From Bacillus marasmi (GTDB lineage Bacteria > Bacillota > Bacilli > Bacillales > Cytobacillaceae): a stretch of DNA of 64,000 nt. A program made the position numbers and the translations under genes. Below, piece after piece: positions 35,787-46,136 of the stretch (positions within the stretch are counted from its first letter, which is position 1; each line of letters starts with the position of its first letter). The DNA is taken from the NCBI RefSeq assembly GCF_902168435.1, contig NZ_LR656171.1, positions 165,790-229,789 of the forward strand, written 5' to 3'. The notes under the pieces were generated by a model that was not told where the DNA came from, did no database searches, and worked only from the letters and a program-made list of their open reading frames with translations.

Positions 35787-35964
35787 GGACACTAGTTCCG
35801 TTATTTTCATAAAAAAAATGGTTTGAAGCTACTTAACGGACAACAGGTTCGTTATTTGATTATTAATGGGCTATATTCAAATGTTTTCATCAAAATAAGG
35901 TATTCTGTGTCCGCTTAGGGTTAGAATGAGGAGCTTTTCATCAAAATAAGGGCCTCTATGTCCG
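35786..35964. repeat. CGGACA-type F-F-R-R repeat element, copy A
   Basis: Four 21-base motifs of form CGGACA-N9-TTATTT: two forward (35786-35806, 35837-35857) and two reverse (35893-35913, 35944-35964). Together they make an imperfect ~180-bp palindrome between two convergent 3' ends. Confidence 0.85.
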
Positions 35965-36010
35965 GCTAAAAATCTGACTCTCACTGACTGGTACTATATC
36001 GATAACGCTC

Positions 36011-36051
36011 AAAAAAAAAGAAAAAAGCAGTGATTATTTCAAACCACTGCT
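36011..36051 (-). terminator. Terminator of the pnuC-nadR operon
   Basis: AGCAGTG/CACTGCT with a 12-base loop, followed on the minus strand by TTTTTTCTTTTTTTTT. Confidence 0.85.
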
Positions 36052-36062
36052 CAAGAATCGTG

Positions 36063-37091
36063 CTATTTTCCTTCAAGCATTCCACCTATCAACTCAATCG
36101 CTTCTTCCAAGCGCTTTTGATAGGTCCCGCTAATACAAACAAACTCGATTCCGCTGTCTTTCAATAATGCCTTCAAACGTTGATTATTTTCTTCTCGGAT
36201 CTTCTGTTCACCATGGACCCTTAACCCATCATCCACCCATTTGACATCAGGTTCTAAATATAGGCATAAATCATACTTTTGAATTTGGGCGATTTCATCA
36301 AGAACACGTTGGTGTTTCTGATTATATAACTCTGAGTAAAACTGAGTGACAGCCGCCTCCGTATCAATAAAGACCACCTTATTTGCTTTTTTAATCGCAT
36401 CATATTCCCTCATCTTGTGGCCATATGCAATAATAGGGTAATCCTCCTCTAAAATAATGCCATCACAACCACCTAAATCCTCACATAACTCTCTGCCATA
36501 TTCTTTAACGTATGTCGTATTGTAGATGTGTGCTAGATTTCGAGTCAGCGTCGATTTCCCACAGCTTTCCGTTCCTAAAATAACGACCTTTTTTACGAAA
36601 TAAGGCTTTGCCACTTCGGGAATGTAGTCCCAGTAGTGAAAGACTCCCTTTTTACGAATTTCCGTTGCTGAAATCGGACAATGTTTTCTTTTTTCATCAA
36701 GCAAAATGTGCTGTGCTTCGGGATATAATTCATTAAAAATCGGACCATAATCCATCTCAGAACTAAACACAACGTCAATGTTCTTCCCGATCGCCTGTTT
36801 AATTTTCAAAGCTCCCTCGTGCCAATTATAATCATCATCACCATCATCATCCTCAACTTCAATCACGTGGACGTGCTCCATATCCTTCGTCAGCTGTGAA
36901 AGCCAACGAAGCCTAATCCGACTTGGAATATAGGTAAGCTTACTCCCCTCACACAATTCCTGATCACGCTTTACACTATGAGACAGAACTACAAATAATT
37001 CATCGACCATCGTAGAGGCTTTGATGATCGCGTACACATGACCTTGATGCAAAGGTAAAAACTTTCCGCCGTAAAATCCAACCGTCTTCAT
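36063..37091 (-). CDS. nadR: NadR-like NMN adenylyltransferase / ribosylnicotinamide kinase
   Basis: 342 residues in two domains. Residues 1-165 form the nucleotidyltransferase (GGKFLPLHQGHVYAI with the HxGH-type motif; CPISATEIR as ISSTxxR). Residues 170-342 form the kinase with Walker A GTESCGKSTLT. The E. coli helix-turn-helix domain is absent. The protein phosphorylates nicotinamide riboside and adenylates NMN to NAD. Its start overlaps the pnuC stop (TAATG), so import and conversion are coupled. An acidic run (EDDDGDDD) near residue 80 is unusual but lies in a loop. Confidence 0.9.
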   Translation of the reverse strand: MKTVGFYGGKFLPLHQGHVYAIIKASTMVDELFVVLSHSVKRDQELCEGSKLTYIPSRIRLRWLSQLTKDMEHVHVIEVEDDDGDDDYNWHEGALKIKQAIGKNIDVVFSSEMDYGPIFNELYPEAQHILLDEKRKHCPISATEIRKKGVFHYWDYIPEVAKPYFVKKVVILGTESCGKSTLTRNLAHIYNTTYVKEYGRELCEDLGGCDGIILEEDYPIIAYGHKMREYDAIKKANKVVFIDTEAAVTQFYSELYNQKHQRVLDEIAQIQKYDLCLYLEPDVKWVDDGLRVHGEQKIREENNQRLKALLKDSGIEFVCISGTYQKRLEEAIELIGGMLEGK

Positions 37092-37786
37092 TACATTCCC
37101 TCCCCCTTTTGCTTCTTATGAACCTTAGACCAATTGTAATAGCCGTAGACGCTATTAATAAGAAACGCTGACCACATCACAAGCATGGAGACATCATTCC
37201 CACCTTGTGAAATTAAAGCTTTCCACCAAAGTGCGATTGAAAGTACATTCACAGCAATCCAAAATAGCCATTGTTCCGTGTATCTTTTTAACATGAGTAT
37301 TTGGGCAATGACCGATAAGGTCGTTGTAGCCGAATCAATCCAAACAACATTGCCACCGATTTTTTCAAGTAAGTAAGCGTAAAATACAAAGATTGCTAGA
37401 AATAATGACAGCGTTATCGTCCACCCTTTTTTCGTTAAAGAGCTGATTTTGATTTCTTCGCCGCTTGTAGTTTGCTTCGTTTTGTGTTTCTTCCATAAAT
37501 AGATGCCTACGAACTGGAGCGGAAAATAAAACAGAGCATTAAGCATAACCTCGCCATATAGGCCATAACCGTAAGAAATATAGGCATAGGTTCCAGTTTG
37601 GATAATGCCGAAATAGTAATTGCTAATCTTCCCTTTGGCAACCAATACGACACAGAGCATGCCTGAAATCGAGGTGATAAATCCTAATAAGGTATCATCC
37701 CAGGCAAAAAACAAATACACATTCACTAAGGTAAAAGTAATCAACCAAAGCTTCTCAAACAGTTTCCACTCTTTTAACATCTTCAT
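37091..37786 (-). CDS. pnuC: PnuC nicotinamide riboside transporter
   Basis: 231 residues with seven hydrophobic segments and family motifs GIIQTGTYAYISYGYGLYGE, LFYFPLQFVGIYLWKKH, and WIAVNVLSIALWW. PnuC facilitates uptake of nicotinamide riboside, held inside by phosphorylation through the cotranscribed NadR. The upstream region carries the NrtR-type palindrome at 37813-37831, giving a direct route for regulation by the neighbouring nrtR. Confidence 0.9.
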   Translation of the reverse strand: MKMLKEWKLFEKLWLITFTLVNVYLFFAWDDTLLGFITSISGMLCVVLVAKGKISNYYFGIIQTGTYAYISYGYGLYGEVMLNALFYFPLQFVGIYLWKKHKTKQTTSGEEIKISSLTKKGWTITLSLFLAIFVFYAYLLEKIGGNVVWIDSATTTLSVIAQILMLKRYTEQWLFWIAVNVLSIALWWKALISQGGNDVSMLVMWSAFLINSVYGYYNWSKVHKKQKGEGM

Positions 37787-37812
37787 TCCCCATCGCCCCT
37801 TTATTAATTATC

Positions 37813-37831
37813 AATTAACAAATTGTTAATT
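37813..37831. promoter_or_regulatory. Probable NrtR operator upstream of pnuC-nadR
   Basis: AATTAACA-AAT-TGTTAATT, a perfect inverted repeat 27 bases before the pnuC start. The same arms occur upstream of nrtR (38660-38678). Confidence 0.7.
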
Positions 37832-37848
37832 ATATGACCGAAAAAAAT

Positions 37849-38631
37849 TTAGTATTTAGCATTATATATCGATACATATGGTTCAAAATCATTAAAACGA
37901 TATAGCTGAGCTTTATTTTTTGACCAACGATTGGTTTTTTGCGGCTCCCCATCCTTCTCTACTTTTTCTATGAATGGTAGCGTTGGTGCTTTTCTGAAAA
38001 ATTGAGAATCAAGCTTAAGCCAAGATTCATCCATAACAGTAAGCAATACCCCTTGTAGTTCGGAAAGCACAAATTCCTTTGGTAAAAAATTTTTGGCGAG
38101 CGTAGTTAATGACATATCTTTTTTAATGAACCATAAAGCATCCTCGATAATTTGCCTATGATCAAAGGCTAAATCCAGCTGAAACACTTCATCCATCGAG
38201 AATAGCTCTACCTCTGCTGCATCGTCTGCGGCTCTTCTTTTCACCAATTTATTTTCAGGAACAATTGCATAATGGGCATTCGAAATAATCCATCCCCTTT
38301 TGTCACGACCAAATCGATCGTATACTCCAAAGTGCTTGATTTTTAAACCTTCAACACCCGTCTCCTCTTGCAACTCGCGAATCGCTGCTTCATTTGCTGT
38401 TTCCTCTTGTTTAATGAAGCCACCTGGCAATGCCCACTTCCCTGCCTCAATATTGGGTTCGCCCTCTTTTGTTTTTTCAGCTCGTTTAATCAGCATGATT
38501 TTTAATGATTTTTGTGGTGGTTTATATGGACCGACCTCAGTTGAAATAATCGTAAAAATCGCGATATCACTCGTATAACCATCAGGAGTCCGATATTGGC
38601 TCACATCATAATACAACAAATCCTCGCTCAT
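37849..38631 (-). CDS. nrtR: NrtR-type Nudix regulator of NAD metabolism
   Basis: 260 residues: an N-terminal Nudix domain (residues ~20-155) with an intact box GGFIKQEETANEAAIRELQEETGV and a C-terminal winged-helix region (FVLSELQGVLLTVMDESW, FFRKAPTLPF). This two-domain plan is that of NrtR, an ADP-ribose-sensing repressor of NAD genes. Because the Nudix box is intact it may retain ADP-ribose hydrolase activity, as in some family members. It precedes pnuC-nadR on the same strand, and both promoters share the same palindrome, implying autoregulation. AGGTGA precedes the ATG. Confidence 0.85.
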   Translation of the reverse strand: MSEDLLYYDVSQYRTPDGYTSDIAIFTIISTEVGPYKPPQKSLKIMLIKRAEKTKEGEPNIEAGKWALPGGFIKQEETANEAAIRELQEETGVEGLKIKHFGVYDRFGRDKRGWIISNAHYAIVPENKLVKRRAADDAAEVELFSMDEVFQLDLAFDHRQIIEDALWFIKKDMSLTTLAKNFLPKEFVLSELQGVLLTVMDESWLKLDSQFFRKAPTLPFIEKVEKDGEPQKTNRWSKNKAQLYRFNDFEPYVSIYNAKY

Positions 38632-38659
38632 CGATTGCTCACCTAATTCTGCGTTTATT

Positions 38660-38678
38660 AATTAACACTTTGTTAATT
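38660..38678. promoter_or_regulatory. Probable NrtR operator upstream of nrtR
   Basis: AATTAACA-CTT-TGTTAATT, perfect arms identical to those at 37813-37831, 29 bases before the nrtR start. Confidence 0.7.
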
Positions 38679-38854
38679 GTTATTCATATTATATCACTTA
38701 CCTATGTAAAAGTTACATAAATTTTTCGACAAACCTTGAAATTGCGTAATTTGGCTTGCCTTTGCTTTACTAGAAACATATTGAAATACGCACATACCCT
38801 ATGTAGTATATAAATATAACTTTAATACCTAGTTGGGTATGAATGGAGGATCTC

Positions 38855-39874
38855 ATGGGTAATCAAGTAACAAGACGTGACTTTATTAGAAATTCCAGTG
38901 GTGCAGTACTAATTGGAACGGCTATATTGTCCGGAGCTGACAGAGCATTTGCGGCCCCAAAACAATCTTTAGAAAAAGGGACTGTTATTGATTTAACGGT
39001 TTGTGATGGTTGTTCTGCAAAAAACACCCCTGCCTGTGTACTCGCCTGTCGAACAAAAAATCAAGATAAATTTCCAAAGGTAGATAGAGAGAAACTTACA
39101 CCTTATTGGCCACAGAAAACATATGAAGACTGGTCGGACAAACAAGATATGACAAATCGACTAACGCCATACAATTGGACGTTCGTAGATAAAGTCGAGG
39201 TCGAACACAATGGAACCACTGAACAAATATTTGTTCCTAGAAGATGTATGCATTGTGATAACCCTACTTGTGCAGGCGTTTGTCCTTTTAGTGCCATTAA
39301 AAAGGATGAAAATGGTGCGGTAACTATTAATGATGGGCATTGTATGGGAGGCGCAAAATGCCGTGATGTTTGTCCATGGGACATTCCGCAAAGACAAGCG
39401 GGCGTTGGTTTATATATGAAACTAGCCCCAGAATATTTAGGTGGAGGCGTCATGTATAAATGTGATATGTGTGCAGATCTAGTGAGCCAAGGAAAAGAAC
39501 CTGCCTGTGTCACAGCATGTCCAAAGAACGCTATCTCATTTGGAACTAAACAAGAAATGATAGACTTAGCCAATAAACGAGCAAAGGCAATAAACGGCTT
39601 TGTCTATGGCGAAAAAGAAAATGGCGGAACATCAACCCTTTATGTATCAAAGGTTCCTTTTGAGAAAATCGATAAAGCGATTAAGGAAAGTAAGAAACAA
39701 GCAAATGATATGAAACCTGGGCGCCCAAATATGGAAGTCAGCATAGAAAACAAACTCGACTCGCTTAGTGGAATGGCTCTAAGTGCAGCCATTGCACCAG
39801 TGGCCGGGATTGCAGCTGCGGGATTTGCAGCTTATCACAAACTGAAAGGGGGTAAACAGGAACATGAAGAATAG
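38855..39874 (+). CDS. Tat-exported ferredoxin-like 4Fe-4S protein
   Basis: About 339 residues from the ATG at 38855 (GGAGG upstream). The ATG at 38843 overlaps that site. The N-terminus is a twin-arginine signal, TRRDFIRNSSGAVLIGTAIL with AFA before the cut. Sixteen cysteines fall in four groups, CDGCSAKNTPACVLAC, CMHCDNPTCAGVC, CMGGAKCRDVC and CDMCADLVSQGKEPACVTAC, enough for four [4Fe-4S] clusters as in HybA/DmsB-like electron-transfer subunits. A hydrophobic C-terminal segment may anchor it. The cytochrome b gene overlaps its 3' end. No molybdopterin or hydrogenase catalytic gene lies nearby. Confidence 0.85.
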   Translation: MGNQVTRRDFIRNSSGAVLIGTAILSGADRAFAAPKQSLEKGTVIDLTVCDGCSAKNTPACVLACRTKNQDKFPKVDREKLTPYWPQKTYEDWSDKQDMTNRLTPYNWTFVDKVEVEHNGTTEQIFVPRRCMHCDNPTCAGVCPFSAIKKDENGAVTINDGHCMGGAKCRDVCPWDIPQRQAGVGLYMKLAPEYLGGGVMYKCDMCADLVSQGKEPACVTACPKNAISFGTKQEMIDLANKRAKAINGFVYGEKENGGTSTLYVSKVPFEKIDKAIKESKKQANDMKPGRPNMEVSIENKLDSLSGMALSAAIAPVAGIAAAGFAAYHKLKGGKQEHEE

Positions 39875-40547
39875 TAAGCTCGGGAAAATATATAGACAAT
39901 CGTGGTCCAATCGACTCGTCCATTGGGGCGTGGCGGTTTCCATTTTTTCATTAATCATAAGTGGCTTTGGGCAAATGCCAATGTACAAACGCTATAATAT
40001 TGTCAAACTACCAGGCGCAGAGTGGCTTGGAGATTATTCTATAACACTAGTCATGCACTATCTCGGAGCGATTTCTTTAATATTCTTTGTTTTCTATCAT
40101 ATGTTTGTCCACTTTTTTAAGAAGGAATTTGATGCAATTCCGAAGCGCGGGGACGTAAAGGAATCTGGAAAAATAATTAAAGCGATGATTACAAAAGGAG
40201 AGGAACCTCCAAGTGATAAGTATCTTGCTGAACAACGACTTGCTTACATAGCAATCGGTATAACTGTACTCGCTTTAGTTATTACTGGTTTAATAAAAAT
40301 CGCTAAAAACGTTGCATTCATCCATATTCCGCATTCAGCGATTTTTCTTTCTACAACCATTCATAATGCGGCAACCATGATCTTAATTTTCTTAATTATC
40401 TCTCATTTAGCTGCGTTTATCATCAAAGCTAATCGAAAGCTACTTCCAGGTATGATGACAGGATATGTGGATGAAGAATATGTAAAACACAGGCACTCCA
40501 AATGGTATAAACAGATAAACGAAAAAAATAGCCACAAAAGCACTTAA
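39864..40547 (+). CDS. Cytochrome b subunit (FdnI/HyaC-like)
   Basis: 227 residues with four hydrophobic segments and histidines at typical haem positions: RLVHWGVAVSIFSLIISG, VMHYLGAISLIFFVFYHMFVHF, FLSTTIHNAATMILIFLIISHLAAF. This is the four-helix di-haem cytochrome b fold of formate dehydrogenase and hydrogenase gamma subunits. It overlaps the Fe-S gene by 11 bases, so the pair should form one membrane complex passing electrons between menaquinol and an unknown partner outside the membrane. Confidence 0.85.
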   Translation: MKNSKLGKIYRQSWSNRLVHWGVAVSIFSLIISGFGQMPMYKRYNIVKLPGAEWLGDYSITLVMHYLGAISLIFFVFYHMFVHFFKKEFDAIPKRGDVKESGKIIKAMITKGEEPPSDKYLAEQRLAYIAIGITVLALVITGLIKIAKNVAFIHIPHSAIFLSTTIHNAATMILIFLIISHLAAFIIKANRKLLPGMMTGYVDEEYVKHRHSKWYKQINEKNSHKST

Positions 40548-40630
40548 TATATTAAAGTTTTATTAAACGCTATTATTATAGTAGAAAAATATTAATTTTA
40601 GATGTATTCTATAAACCTAATACCATAGTA

Positions 40631-40662
40631 AAATCCTCGTTTGTTTAATCAAACGAGGATTT
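40631..40662 (+). terminator. Probable terminator after the Fe-S/cytochrome b pair
   Basis: AAATCCTCGTTTG, a TTTAAT loop and CAAACGAGGATTT form a perfect 13-bp stem. The downstream T tract is short. Confidence 0.65.
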
Positions 40663-40692
40663 CGATATACCGAGAATAACTTATAGGGGTGT

Positions 40693-41580
40693 ATGGATAT
40701 ATCTGAAAAAATTGTTGTCATTACAGGTGCAAATAGTGGATTAGGACTGGAAACAGCCAAGTATTTTGTAAGTACCGGAAATGTCGTAGTCATGGCTGTC
40801 AGAGATATAAAAAAAGGAGAAGCCGCAAAAAATGAGCTACTACAGTTATTTCCTCAAGCAAAAGTTGATGTTATATATTTAGATTTGGCAAAATTAACAA
40901 CGGTTCATCATTTTGCAGACGCTTTTTCCAAGAAATACGATTCGTTAGACTTATTAATAAATAACGCTGGGGTGATGATCCCCCCTTTCTCCAAAACGGA
41001 AGAAGGATTTGAACTTCAATTTGGATGCAATCATTTAGGGCATTTTGCTCTAACCAGTTTAATGCTTCCATTATTGGAAAAGGCCAAACAACCTCGTGTT
41101 GTCACACTAAGTTCAATTGCCCATCGAACTGGCAGTATTGATTTTGATAATTTTGATGGTTCAAAGGGCTATCGCTCAATGAAGTTTTATAGTCAAAGTA
41201 AACTAGCGAACCTTCTGTTTGCAAAAGAACTTGACGAACGGTTAAAACGTAATGGGTATAAAACAATTAGTTTAGCAGCGCATCCTGGCATTTCCTCAAC
41301 CAATCTATTTAGAATTGGAAAGGAAAAAGAACCTTGGTATATCAAGCCAATCTTAAAACTAATTGCTCAACCAGCTGAAAAAGGGGCATTACCTACAATA
41401 ATGGCTGCAACTGATAATACATTAGTAGGTGGCGAATATATCGGACCTGATGGTGCAGGCAATCGAAAAGGCAATCCTACCATTGAAATTCCTCGACACC
41501 ATGTCTATCATAAATCAACCATGGAGAAATTATGGACTGTTTCAGAACAACTAACATCCGTGAAGTTTAATCTAGATTAA
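40693..41580 (+). CDS. Short-chain dehydrogenase/reductase, retinol-dehydrogenase-like
   Basis: 295 residues of the SDR fold: cofactor loop TGANSGLGLETAKYF, NNAGVMIPPF, catalytic serine in SSIAHRTGS and YxxxK in YSQSKLANLLFAKEL. The length and GANSGLG loop match the RDH/WWOX-like subfamily, usually NADPH-linked. The substrate is unknown. Monocistronic between terminators. Confidence 0.82.
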   Translation: MDISEKIVVITGANSGLGLETAKYFVSTGNVVVMAVRDIKKGEAAKNELLQLFPQAKVDVIYLDLAKLTTVHHFADAFSKKYDSLDLLINNAGVMIPPFSKTEEGFELQFGCNHLGHFALTSLMLPLLEKAKQPRVVTLSSIAHRTGSIDFDNFDGSKGYRSMKFYSQSKLANLLFAKELDERLKRNGYKTISLAAHPGISSTNLFRIGKEKEPWYIKPILKLIAQPAEKGALPTIMAATDNTLVGGEYIGPDGAGNRKGNPTIEIPRHHVYHKSTMEKLWTVSEQLTSVKFNLD

Positions 41581-41654
41581 TTTGCGAAGTCGATTCTTTT
41601 TTTGGTAGAAAACTAATACTAAATTTTTTGAAAAAACGTATTGTTAAGCGTATA

Positions 41655-41696
41655 AACAATAAGCCATGCATCCTTTATGTTGCATGGCTTATTGTT
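41655..41696. terminator. Perfect 16-bp hairpin after the SDR gene
   Basis: AACAATAAGCCATGCA and TGCATGGCTTATTGTT are exact complements with a 10-base loop. A strong T tract is missing, so termination is likely but not certain. Confidence 0.6.
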
Positions 41697-41854
41697 ATGA
41701 AATTTAGGCAGAAAATTCCGGATAACGCTAGTCTATATCGAAGTAAATCTTTTTATTTCATCAACGCACAAGTCATAATTATGTCCATAAGATTAATCTT
41801 ATTATGGATATTTACACATAATAGAAAGTAAACGATTCGACAGGAGGCATATTT

Positions 41855-42142
41855 ATGGCGAAATGTGAGCTTTGTGACCGCGAACCAGTTGAAACAACTG
41901 TCCATCATCTACTGCCTAAAGAAGAAGGTGGCACATTTGGCCCAACTGCCAACCTATGTATTCCCTGTCATAAGCAAATCCACGCTCTTTATACAAATAC
42001 AGAAATTGCCAGTCGCCTCACAACTATTTCTCAATTAAAAGATGATGACCAACTATCCCGATTCATTAAATGGATTCGAAAACAACCGCCCACCAAATTA
42101 ATGAAAATTAAAAAATCCAATGATCGAAAGCGAAAACGGTGA
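41855..42142 (+). CDS. Small HNH-nuclease-like protein
   Basis: 95 residues with two CxxC-type metal pairs (KCELCDREP and LCIPCHKQIH) and TTVHHLLPKEEGG in the position of the HNH ββα-metal motif, where the central residues are H-H and the last is the CHKQIHALY helix. This is the compact form widespread in Bacilli. Nuclease activity has not been shown for these stand-alone proteins as far as I know. The tail is strongly basic, suitable for nucleic-acid binding. ACAGGAGG precedes the ATG. Confidence 0.8.
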   Translation: MAKCELCDREPVETTVHHLLPKEEGGTFGPTANLCIPCHKQIHALYTNTEIASRLTTISQLKDDDQLSRFIKWIRKQPPTKLMKIKKSNDRKRKR

Positions 42143-42352
42143 ATGCGAGCCAGAATCTCCCCGTACTGTTATTATGTTCCTGTTTTTCCGTTTCCTCATT
42201 TCTACCGCAATTCAGTCCATCGTCATAGTTTGATAAAGTTGTAAATTTTTAGAATGTTTACTTGTTTCTAATTATGATATATTTGTATAACATATCAATA
42301 CTATGAAAAATTAACACAATCTAGCATTGATTATTTTATAGAGAAAGTAGAA

Positions 42353-43045
42353 ATGACTATGAAACTATTTTTTAACCGTATATTGCGTTTAATTTTTGGA
42401 CTATTTTTATACTCACTTGGTATCGTCGTCACCATGAATGCTCATATAGGATTTGCACCATGGGATGTCTTTCATGTTGGATTGGCCAAAACAATCGGGA
42501 TGAGTATTGGTACCGTCTCAATTTTTGCAGGCGTAGCAATTGGAATTATCACAGTATTATTAGGTGAGAAACTCGGACTCGGTACGATTCTAAATATGGT
42601 GTTAATCGGATTGTTTCTAGATGTATTGATTGGATTTCATCTAATTCCCGTTGCGAGCAATTATATGTTAGGTATCTTTATGATGATTGTTGGATTGTTT
42701 ATTATCGCTTTGGCTTCCTACTATTATATAGGGTCAGGATTCGGTGCAGGTCCAAGAGATAGTTTGATGGTGGCACTCACTAGAAAAACGGGCTTACCTG
42801 TTGGTGTCTGTCGGGGAACGATTGAGCTGTTGGCAGTCTTGGCCGGATGGAGGCTTGGGGGTATGGTTGGATTCGGAACCATTATTTCTGCGTTTGCAAT
42901 AGGATTTTGCGTTCAAACAACCTTTAAGTTGCTCAAGTTTGACCCAACAAAAGTTAAACACGAAACATTAGACCGAACATTTACATTCCTTTTCCATAGC
43001 AAAAAAGAATTAAATAAAACGACTGATAAATTTGGTAGTATGTAA
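42353..43045 (+). CDS. YczE/YyaS/YitT family membrane protein
   Basis: 230 residues with five hydrophobic segments and the family signature FGLFLYSLGIVVTMNAHIGFAPWDVFHVGL near the N-terminus and GSGFGAGPRDSLMVALTRKTG in the middle. B. subtilis YczE is required for surfactin production by an unknown mechanism, and other members are uncharacterised. The ribosome binding site is weak. The ATG at 42359 is an alternative start. The gene is followed by the repeat array. Confidence 0.8.
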   Translation: MTMKLFFNRILRLIFGLFLYSLGIVVTMNAHIGFAPWDVFHVGLAKTIGMSIGTVSIFAGVAIGIITVLLGEKLGLGTILNMVLIGLFLDVLIGFHLIPVASNYMLGIFMMIVGLFIIALASYYYIGSGFGAGPRDSLMVALTRKTGLPVGVCRGTIELLAVLAGWRLGGMVGFGTIISAFAIGFCVQTTFKLLKFDPTKVKHETLDRTFTFLFHSKKELNKTTDKFGSM

Positions 43046-43110
43046 ACAAAATGTCTATTTAGGGGGCATTATATGAAAAGAAAGTTTGCGTTGAGCGACA
43101 GGGATTTATG

Positions 43111-44191
43111 CGGACATCTGGTGCGTTATTTACACAAATAATACTGTTTTGCTAGAGCTAACGGACACCAGGTACGTTATTTGACCCTCTATGGGCATTT
43201 TTTTGTGATTTTTACTTAAATAAGGTTATCTGTGTCCGCTTAAATCCAACAACACGCCAATCTATCAAAATAAGGTCATCTGTGTCCGCTTAAATCCAAC
43301 AACACGCCATTCCTATCAAAATAGGGTCATCTGTGTCCGCCAAAAAAGCCAGCGGACATCTGGTGCCTTATTTCCACAAATAATGCTGTTTTGCTAATGC
43401 TAACGGACATATGGTGCGTTATTTGACCCTCAATGGTCTAATTTCTGTGATTTTCACTTGAATAAGGTCACCTGTGTCCGCTTAAATCCAACAACACGCC
43501 AATCTATCAAAATAAGGTCATCTATGTCCGGTTAATATGTTAGCGGACATCAGGTACGTTATTTCCACAAATAATGCTGTTTTGTTAGAGCTAACGGACA
43601 TCAGGTACGTTATTTCCACAAATAATGCTGTTTTGCTAGAGCTAACGGACACCAGGTACGTTATTTGACCCTCAATGGGCATTTTTCTGTGATTTTCACA
43701 TGAATAAGGTCCTCTGTGTCCGCTTAAATCCTACAACACGGCAATTTTATCAAAATAAGGTCATCTATGTCCGGTTAATATGTTAGCGGACAGCAGGTAC
43801 GTTATTTCCACAAAAAACGCCGTTTTGCTAGAGCTAACGGACACCAGGTACGTTATTTGACCATCAATATGCATTTTTTTGTGATTTTCACATGAATATG
43901 GTCTTCTGTGTCCGCTTAAATCCAACAACACGGCAATTTTATCAAAATAAGGTCATCTATGTCCGGTAAAAAAATTAGCGGACATCAGGTACGTTATTTC
44001 CACAAATAATGCTGTTTTGCTAGAGCTAACGGACACCAGGTACGTTATTTGACCCTCAATGGGCATTTTTCTGTGATTTTCACATGAATAAGGTCCTCTG
44101 TGTCCGCTTAAATCCAAAAACACGCCATTTCTATCAAAATAAGGGCATCTATGTCCGCCAAAAAAGCCAGCGGACATCCGTTTCGTTATTT
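43111..44191. repeat. CGGACA-type repeat array, ~5.5 copies of a 192-bp F-F-R-R unit
   Basis: I count 12 forward and 11 reverse motifs of the form CGGACA-N9-TTATTT. Forward: starts at 43111, 43162, 43353, 43404, 43544, 43595, 43646, 43787, 43838, 43979, 44030, 44171. Reverse: 43218, 43268, 43318, 43460, 43510, 43702, 43753, 43894, 43945, 44086, 44137. Pairs alternate F-F-R-R with a 192-base period (43595, 43787, 43979, 44171). The linkers between motifs are also conserved. The array fills the space between yczE and the convergent GH1 gene. Confidence 0.92.
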
Positions 44192-44207
44192 CCACCCAAA
44201 AATACTG

Positions 44208-45746
<1,539 letters not shown>

Positions 45747-45892
45747 CTAAAGTCCATTTCTAACAACCATCCATGATTTATGATAGGCCAGACTTTTTAA
45801 TTCAGTTATTTCCGTAAATTGATTATTTCATAGATTAAGTGACATCTTGTACAACTTGTACATACTATATTGTAAGAAAGGAGGGGTGGCAT

Positions 45893-46078
45893 ATGGATCG
45901 TACAATTTTTCTAATGTTAGCTTGTATTTTAGCAGGTTTCGCGCTAATCAAAGTTCCACTAGCAGGTACTTTCTTAGCAAGCATTTCACCAGTCACTTCC
46001 ATGATTGGTATTATAGCCATCTTAGTCTTCTCCCTTTATCTAATCTATAAAGGAGTAATGGCAATAGTTGGGAAGTAA
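45893..46078 (+). CDS. Small membrane protein of 61 residues
   Basis: The ATG at 45893 has AAAGGAGGGG upstream. The frame extends back to 45839 without a better site. Two hydrophobic segments span most of the protein: TIFLMLACILAGFALIKV and MIGIIAILVFSLYLIYKGV, with few charges. I do not recognise the family. It ends at a strong terminator and is monocistronic. Confidence 0.6.
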   Translation: MDRTIFLMLACILAGFALIKVPLAGTFLASISPVTSMIGIIAILVFSLYLIYKGVMAIVGK

Positions 46079-46136
46079 CTCTTAACAAGGATCTATCCAT
46101 AGATAAGTTTATAGATGAAATTAATGACTAATTTCT

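Noticed and set aside
39103-39573. 156-codon minus-strand ORF
   Set aside because: Antisense to the cysteine-rich Fe-S gene, whose four cluster motifs prove the plus-strand frame.
41628-41831. 67-codon plus-strand ORF
   Set aside because: It spans a perfect 16-bp hairpin after the SDR gene, has no ribosome binding site and no family features.
43111-44191. Possible CRISPR array because of 21-base repeats at about 50-base pitch
   Set aside because: The repeats occur in both orientations, their centres vary, the intervening segments are themselves repeated, and no cas gene is near.
43953-44195. 80-codon minus-strand ORF
   Set aside because: It lies entirely within the repeat array and its product is a translation of the repeat units.
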